Source of the DNA: Anaeramoeba flamelloides
Lineage: Eukaryota > Metamonada > Anaeramoebidae
Assembly: GCA_027625915.1 (NCBI GenBank)
Contig: JANTQA010000032.1
Span: forward strand, 4,030,001 to 4,094,000
Length of the DNA: 64,000 nt
Direction: 5' to 3'
Shown: in pieces, positions 58,101-64,000 of the stretch
How the letters are laid out: the number at the start of each line of letters is the position of its first letter
Numbering within the stretch: position 1 is the first letter of the stretch
Translations under genes and position numbers: made by a program
The notes under the pieces: generated by a model
Told to the model about the DNA's origin: nothing
The model's database searches: none
What the model saw: the letters and a program-made list of their open reading frames with translations, nothing else

Positions 58101-61100
58101 ATTAATTATTTATTCCATTAAAAAAAATTGTGAAGGTGAAAGATAATTATCATGTTAAAAAAATATCTTTAAAACAGGAGAAAATTATTAAAAAAACTGA
58201 AAATGAATAAATAATTTTTTGCACTTTAAAATTGAAGTACAAAATGAATAATATATATCTAATAAACAATATTTTAATTTAAAAGTTAAATGTTTAAACT
58301 TAAAACATATTAAATATGTATTTACATATTCAATGAGAGGGATTCTTTGTACCAATAAGTTCTTATAAAAAAAATAAAAAAAAATTATAAATAAACAAAA
58401 AATTTTTTCTCAATTTTTTAATTTTTTTCAAAAATTTACAAGACAACTAATACTGATTATTGAAATCATTTATTGAAAAAAAAAATAAATATTATATTCA
58501 AGATTGCTACTTGAAAAATACAATGTCGAAAAAAAAGGAGGGAAGATATTTCTAAAGTATTCAAGACAACCTTCAATACCAAAAAAAATAATTACTTTAT
58601 ATACATCACTTCTTAACCTAATATATATATATATATATATATATAAACGTGTTATCTCGGTGTGGTATACAAGTGATATACCTTTATCACATTCAATAAA
58701 GAAATTTACATTTTGATTATTCAACTCATTATAAAGTTTATATAAATCGTGTTTATCTTTATCAAATGGTGATATTATAAGATGGCGATAATCAATAACA
58801 TTGTTATATTAAATTCAAATCGCCATATTTTAATAAATTTCAATAATAATCGCAAAATCTTTGATAAATTTCAAAATATCATGATAAAAAAAGTAATCAT
58901 GATTTAATCGTTGGCGAATTTTAGGATAATACAAGAGTCTTTCTTAAAAAAGAAAATTTATTTTTTGATCAACAAACAGATTATCTTGGAAAAACAAAAC
59001 ATTTTTAAAAAAAAACAAAAAACAAGAAACAAAAATAAATTAATGATCAGATTAAGAGTTTTCATTGTATTTTTGTATTTTATTTTTTGATTTTGCTCAT
59101 ACATTTTTATTTTTTTACTTTATTTACCTTTGTCTTATATAATAAAATATGGTAACTTATCAATATGATAAGAACTTATTGTATTGAGTTATTTCAAAAT
59201 TTTCGCTTTTTTGGGCTCTTGAAAATTTTTCACAAATCTAAATTATTTTTTAATAAATTCCAATTCAAAATTTTTAAAACATCAAAATTCAATTTGTTGA
59301 AAAAAAAAAATCTCATTAAATAAATTATATGATAAATACTAAATTAAATATAGCTAAATTGAAATGTTAAACAATTGTTTATAAATTACAAAACTCACAA
59401 AAAAAAAAATAAATGGGTATTAATCAAAATAAAAAAATTCCTAATAAAAGTTTTTGGAGTGAAGCTAAACAAAAAAATGGTATGTTAAATTTGTTTAAAT
59501 TTTTACGAACAATTATTGATCGATCAAATGATGAGATACCACTCAACTAATTTTATTTGAATTCTTCTATTTAAAAAAACCCAACTTTAACCTAATATGT
59601 TTTAATATACTGGGATAATGTTTTTTTTTTAAGAATTTGTTTTAATAAATACAGACATCTAAATTTGATTAGAATGTTGTTAAGCCCAACTCTTTATTCA
59701 CTATATTGTTTCAACAAACACCCATAAATATTTTACTTAAAATCAAAAAAAAATAAAAATATTTTCAACGGCTTTATTATTTTTTAGTTACTAAAATCAA
59801 ATTAATTTAAAGAACACTCAAAAGGGTTATGAATTTGCTTGTTTTTCTTCCGAAATTTGAACAAATAAAGAAAACATCATTTTATTTTTTTTGTAAAAAT
59901 TGAAATTTGATTTGAATTTTTTATTTTAAAAAATACAACTCCCTTTTTTTCTGTGCTGAGTTGACGACAAACCACCAAAACAAAATAGTTTTAAAACCAA
60001 AATTGAAATTAAACTATTCTTTCAATGAAAAGAGGAATTAAATTTCTCTTTTTTGTTATTTTCGTCAATCAAAAAAAGATAAAATCTAATTACTACCAAT
60101 CATTCAAGTTCCAAATGGTTTTATTTCCCATGTGTATTTGTATTTTTTCAAACTCACTTGGTAATAAATAATCTCAAAAAGTTAAATCTCATTAATGAAA
60201 ATGAGTACCAAATACCCGATCTCTATTAAATATTTGATTTTTACAAGAATATTTACTTCTAAAAAACAAATTAAAAACTATTTTCCATTCTTACTCTAAA
60301 CTATATAATGTTTTGTCGTTTAGAATTTGAAATTATAAGGGTGAAATTTCCAAAAAAAAATATCCCAAAAAAAAATATATACCCTTCTTATGTTTCGAAA
60401 AATTGTATCTTTTAATACATTAAGTTTTTCATTCTAAATATATTTTAGATAAATCTCTTATGATCAAAAAAACAAAACAGAGTATCTTAACTTTTTTAAC
60501 CTTGTTCAATTCAAATTTCGTAAAGTAATCTCCATTCAATTCGAAATTAATAGATTTTTAATTATGTTTTCACAATAAGCAAAAAATGTTTTGGTTTATT
60601 TTCTTTAATAATGTTTTTTCTTTATTAGTTTATTTATCAACAATTCCCATTCAATTTTTAATATTCGCATAAGAGCCAATATTCTTTTTGGTATCAATTA
60701 CTGAACATTTGAAAAAAATAAAAAATACCGAAATTGTAGCGAAAGACATATCTATTATTCAAAAGGATTTTTCGATCGAACATAAACTATATATGTAATT
60801 GGAAAAATGAAATGAAAACAAAAAACAAAAAATGATTGAAAAATTTATCAAAAATCAAAATTATTTCCAAATTAAATGAAATTTGTATTATTGTTATTCT
60901 TTTAACTGTTTTTAACTTTACAAAAAAAATAATTTGGAATTTTAGGTAGTATTATTAAGGACTAATGTTTAAAACACTTTATATGTTAACGAGAGGATTT
61001 CCAAGTGACTAAATCCATAAATTCCAATTCAATGTGCGTCTAAAATAAACACGGTTATTAGAGGCATTTAAAACTTAATTTAGTTTTCTTCAAAATACTG

Positions 61101-64000
61101 TTAAATTAAAGAGTCTCAATATAAAAACAAAAATAAAGAATTAAAAACTTAGATTTAAAAAAAAAGATGAGAAAAAATGTTTAGAGTTATTGGAATTGAG
61201 ATGAATTTGTGCGATTATATGGTCCTGAATAAAATTTTTAATTTTAATTTTAATTTATTGACAAATCTAATTCTAAAAAAAAAAAATAAAATAAAAAATT
61301 GTAAAAATAACTAAAATAATAAAAAAATAATAAAGAACCTGGAAACGAACTTGAATGTGAATTAGTATTAATAAAACGTATTTCGAAGAATACATATAAC
61401 TGGTGTAGTCATGTATGGAGGAGGGGTACTGTTCCTGTTCATTGGGGGTCTGAATTTTCAAATTTGCCAATTCATTCTGATGTAGTTATTAAAAATTTAC
61501 AAAATCCATATGAAAATTCAGAAAAATATTTTTCTAGATTATTAAATAAGTTTGGGAATAACATTGATTGTATAAATTTATTAAAAATTGATATGGATAC
61601 TGATGAAACATTATTGACTGATCATTATCAAGCAAGTTTAAGGTATATTCGATCATTAATAAAAGAAATTAAAATAAAAATTTTTTCTTTCGATTGGCAT
61701 CAAAATATGAAAAATTTAGGTAAAAAAAACGCTATTGAAGCTCTTTGGACAAAAGCTGAACCTATACTTGACAAACAAGGATTTAATTCGGGAAATATAA
61801 ATATTGATTCCATATTAAAAAATAGGAAATTAAAAACAAGTAGTTTATCAAATTTTACAGTTGAGTTTAACGAAAATAAAGAAAAGGGAAATAATATCAA
61901 AATAAGAAATAATAATAAAAAAGAGATCGAAATAAAAAAAATAAATGAAATAGAAAAAAGAGAAATAAAAAGAACGGAAAAGGAAAAAGGAAAGGAAAGT
62001 GAAAAGGAAAAGGAAAAGGAAAAGGAAAATAAATTAAGTTGGTGTCAATATCATGAAGAATCAAAACAAAAAGGAGTATTAAGATATAATTGTGCAGATT
62101 CGCTTGATAGAACAAATGTATGCTCATTTTTTGTTTGCTGGTTAGTCTTAAAAAAAATGAGGAAATTCATTGATCAAGTAAAAAACGAAAAAGAAAATGA
62201 AAATGAAAATAAAAATGAAAAGAGTAATTCGAATTCAATTAAATTTAATTTTTCAAATATACGAAAATCTTTGGATCCAAATTTATTATCGAGTTTAAGT
62301 GATTTTTTTGTATTAAATGGGGACGTTGTCTCTTTATTATATACACATTCACCTGCATTATATACAACCTTAATTCGGAAATATTCAAAAAAATTAAAAA
62401 ATACCAATCCTTCAAGCGATACAAAAATTAGTATTAAAAGAAGATATCAAAATTTGGTGAAAGATCCTATGAGGCAAGTGCAATACGAAATGTTTCTTGG
62501 AGAAAAAATTGGGAAATACTTTCCAAGTTCAACATTTTTCTATCAATTAGTTAGCAGTTGGCCATCTTTTTTCCTCCAAACTATAAATGGCAAAGAGATT
62601 AATTTGAAGAAAACAAAGCAGGTGCCACTTCAAAATTCGGGTGTTTTGTATGATTCATCAACAATTTGCATTTTATCCAAAAATTTACCTTTCTTTGAAT
62701 TCTATTTTTATTTGTCTCAGCCTTGCTTTATTACAGAAATTTCAATTACAATGAGAAAGTTATCCAAATATGGTACCTCTCCTCTCACCATGGATGTGTA
62801 TTCTTCAAAATATCATGACGTTCCTTTAGTACACTACCAATCCATATCCTTACCTATAGTTTCTGATGGTACTACAATAACTTATCAACTCGGAGAGCAT
62901 CGGATTCTATATTATAACCAAAGTAAAGGCGATTCCGAATTGTACAATTTTGATGATAAAAAAAAGAAAAATGATCTATTATCTAGAATTGTATTGATCA
63001 GAATGTTTAGTGGGAACCAGATGTCTTCAAAGAATTTGATCATTGGCAAAATAGAAATTAACGGAATAATTCCTCATTCCAGTATTTATAAGGAAAAATA
63101 TCTAAAACAAGAAGAAGAGAAGCAAGTCAGAAAGAAAAAGAAAGTTATTAATTCTTCTAATTCCCCTTCTTATTCTTATTCATTTAATAATAATAAGAAG
63201 GGCCAAATATTACAAATGGAAAAAAAAGACCTAGCAAAGAAAAAGAAAGAAAAAGAAAGAAAAATTCTTGATTCACTTTTACAAAAAAAAATTATTCCAC
63301 AAAATTTTATTTATTCAAAAAAAATACAAACTATAACCCGTAGAAAAATTAAAGAAGATTTATTTAAAAATACTAAGATGAAAGTTATTATAAAAAATGA
63401 TCAAAAAATCATTACAACTGGAGAATTACCTTTTGATATGGAAAAATATTATTTAGATCAATTTTTGAATCAAAATATTAATCATAATAAAAAAAAAAAG
63501 GAAAAAATTCAAAATGTATCAGAAAATAAGAATAATAATAATTTTTTACTAGAATCAAAACAAGAAGGAGAGAAGGAGAAGGAGAAGGAGAAAGAGAAGG
63601 AGAAGGAGAAGGAGAAGGAAGATAAAAAAGACAACGAAAATGAAAATGATAAAAAAAGTGAAAATGAAAATGAAAATGAAAATGAAAGGGTTGAAAATAA
63701 AAAACGAAAAAAAAATGAAAAGGAAGAAAGGGGAAAAGAGAAAGAAAAAAAAGAAAAAGACATCATAAAAGAAAATAAAGATTTAGGTACAAGTAAAAGT
63801 AAAAATACAAAAGAGAGCAAAAATGAGGAAAATAAAGATGAAAATCAAAATCAAGATGATATTAAAAAAAAAAAAAATTATTCAAAGATTGTTGATTTTT
63901 TAATAAAAACACGAAAAAAACATAATCAAAAAATAACATTTTTAGACGCTCTTCATTTAGAAGCGATTAGATTAAAGAACAACTTGTCGACTCACATTCG
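55120..64000 (+). CDS. SAC9-like phosphoinositide phosphatase, partial (runs off the right edge)
   Basis: Exons inferred are 55120-55176, 55298-55632, 55799-55912, 56046-56524 and 61336 to beyond 64000; phases match and 1216 residues are visible. Sac-domain landmarks run in the order of plant SAC9: ISIHPESGHLTYEGIKGIDVF; HAGSFLYLIVAVQI; HTVYTIEKTKWIKIQL; DFPLDGLHFYCETYDLT; DFVWNEYLAAPFRKIGL with VVLLQG; PGPRYLARGLNEKG; GNELECELV; WRRGTVPVHWGSE; FSFDWHQNMKNLG; then the active site YNCADSLDRTN, catalytic Cys581 in C-x5-R-T. GDVVSLLYTHSPALYT and IKRRYQNLVKDPMRQVQYE follow. CADSLDRT is the SAC9 variant, not the CVDCLDRT of Sac1 or synaptojanin. Lys/Glu-rich inserts (about 61910-62030, 63570-63840) split the domain and lengthen the tail. 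Expected role is dephosphorylating membrane PI(4,5)P2 or PI(5)P. The SAC9 WW domain was not recognised. The acceptors at 56046 and 61336 are weak AAAG sites. Confidence 0.88.
56990..57370. repeat. hairpin-cluster repeat, instance 5 (clearest copy)
   Basis: A coding-like left edge (57010-57121) reads SSLLAPVGNKLIFESLIKF then FLNKNLGIREVPL and TAG. Three hairpins follow. The first pairs AGGTTTTCTTGAG with CTCAAGAAAACCT (57119-57203). The second pairs AAAAGAATAGAG with CTCAATTCTTTT (about 57216-57258). The third pairs a TTTTTGAAAT arm with ATTTCAAAAAG (about 57281-57345). CTAACGGCG, CTAACGGCGG and CTAACGGCAC follow them, so each hairpin is closed by the same rare GC-containing word. Confidence 0.6.
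58755..59095 (+). repeat. dispersed repeat, copy 2, inside the SAC9-like intron (partner 27715-28030)
   Basis: The shared ordered blocks are TATCAAATGGTGATATT, TTTCAAAATATCATGATAAA, CATGATTTAATCGTT, TTTTTTGATCAACAAACAGA, TGATCAGATTA and TTGTATTTT. Copies are diverged, with indels. Confidence 0.5.
59413..59479 (+). other. possible alternative first exon within the SAC9-like intron
   Basis: An ATG at 59413 begins 22 codons (MGINQNKKIPNKSFWSEAKQ and on) that end at a GTATGT donor (59480) in phase 1. This is the same phase as the upstream exon 4 end, so splicing to the acceptor at 61335 would be in frame and would make a protein lacking the N-terminal third of the Sac domain. No acceptor precedes it, which fits a first exon rather than a cassette exon. 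Confidence 0.3.

Larger units (their letters stand above)
56525..61335 (+). other. 4.8-kb intron 4 of the SAC9-like gene
   Basis: The donor is GTAATT at 56525 and the acceptor is ATAATAAAG at 61327-61335. The Sac domain is interrupted between GLNEKG and PGNELECE. All other placed introns in this gene are 121-166 bp. The intron contains a hairpin-cluster repeat (56990-57370), a dispersed repeat (58755-59095), an AT microsatellite (about 58619-58645) and a possible alternative first exon (59413-59479). Insertion of repeats is the likely reason for its size. If the acceptor is misplaced, extra small exons could be hidden here. Confidence 0.65.

Noticed and set aside
61897-63820. Several Phe/Ser/Pro-rich minus-strand frames (61897-62127, 62174-62407, 63509-63820)
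   Set aside because: They are antisense shadows of the Lys/Glu/Asn-rich exon 5 of the SAC9-like gene.

Overview
The window is eukaryotic nuclear DNA of very low GC content; by eye roughly four fifths of the bases are A or T. Coding regions stand out as islands of higher GC. The long proteins carry poly-Asn, Gln-rich, His-Asn or Lys-Glu tracts. Introns are short and AT-rich, and every intron I could place begins GTA and ends AG. TAA and TGA both act as stops, so the code looks standard. Together this suggests a free-living amoeboid protist, either amoebozoan (dictyostelid-like) or another AT-rich lineage such as Anaeramoeba or a heterolobosean. That placement is inference. Nothing bacterial is present, and I see no tRNA or rRNA.

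Five genes can be identified by family. A TMEM16/anoctamin gene lies at 31810-35468 (+, 4 exons, 677 aa). A single-finger CCCH zinc-finger protein lies at 43611-44249 (+). An inositol-tetrakisphosphate 1-kinase (ITPK1 family, ATP-grasp) lies at 46247-47197 (+). A RAD6/UBC2-type ubiquitin-conjugating enzyme lies at 51753-52773 (+, 5 exons, 151 aa). A SAC9-like phosphoinositide phosphatase starts at 55120 and runs off the right edge (+, at least 5 exons, with a 4.8-kb fourth intron). Two long orphan reading frames also look genuine: 357 aa at 9770-10843 (-) and 528 aa at 24495-26081 (+). A few weaker patches (about 734-1162, 22839-23070, 31446-31586 and 50950-51313) may be exons of small genes, but reading frames of that size occur by chance in DNA this AT-rich.

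The rest is gene-poor and built largely from old repeats. Between 2.5 and 20.2 kb there are four copies of a roughly 195-bp palindromic MITE with CAGT...ACTG ends and TA flanks, typical of Tc1/mariner-derived elements. One copy sits inside another inverted-repeat element. A second TA-flanked inverted-repeat element occupies 6129-6604. A family of clustered short hairpins separated by CCTAACGGC-like spacers recurs at about 5.3, 22.1, 40.8, 47.7 and 57.2 kb. A 660-bp direct repeat brackets the RAD6 gene, and further dispersed repeats link 27.8 with 58.8 kb, 41.4 with 49.9 kb, 1.4 with 4.4 kb and 30.2 with 45.1 kb. No transposase, reverse transcriptase or viral structural gene was recognised.

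The recognised genes are all on the + strand but are separated by kilobases and do not form an operon. ITPK1 (soluble inositol phosphates), the SAC9-like phosphatase (membrane phosphoinositides) and the anoctamin (Ca2+-dependent lipid scrambling or ion conduction) all concern membrane and inositide signalling. Their closeness may be coincidental.
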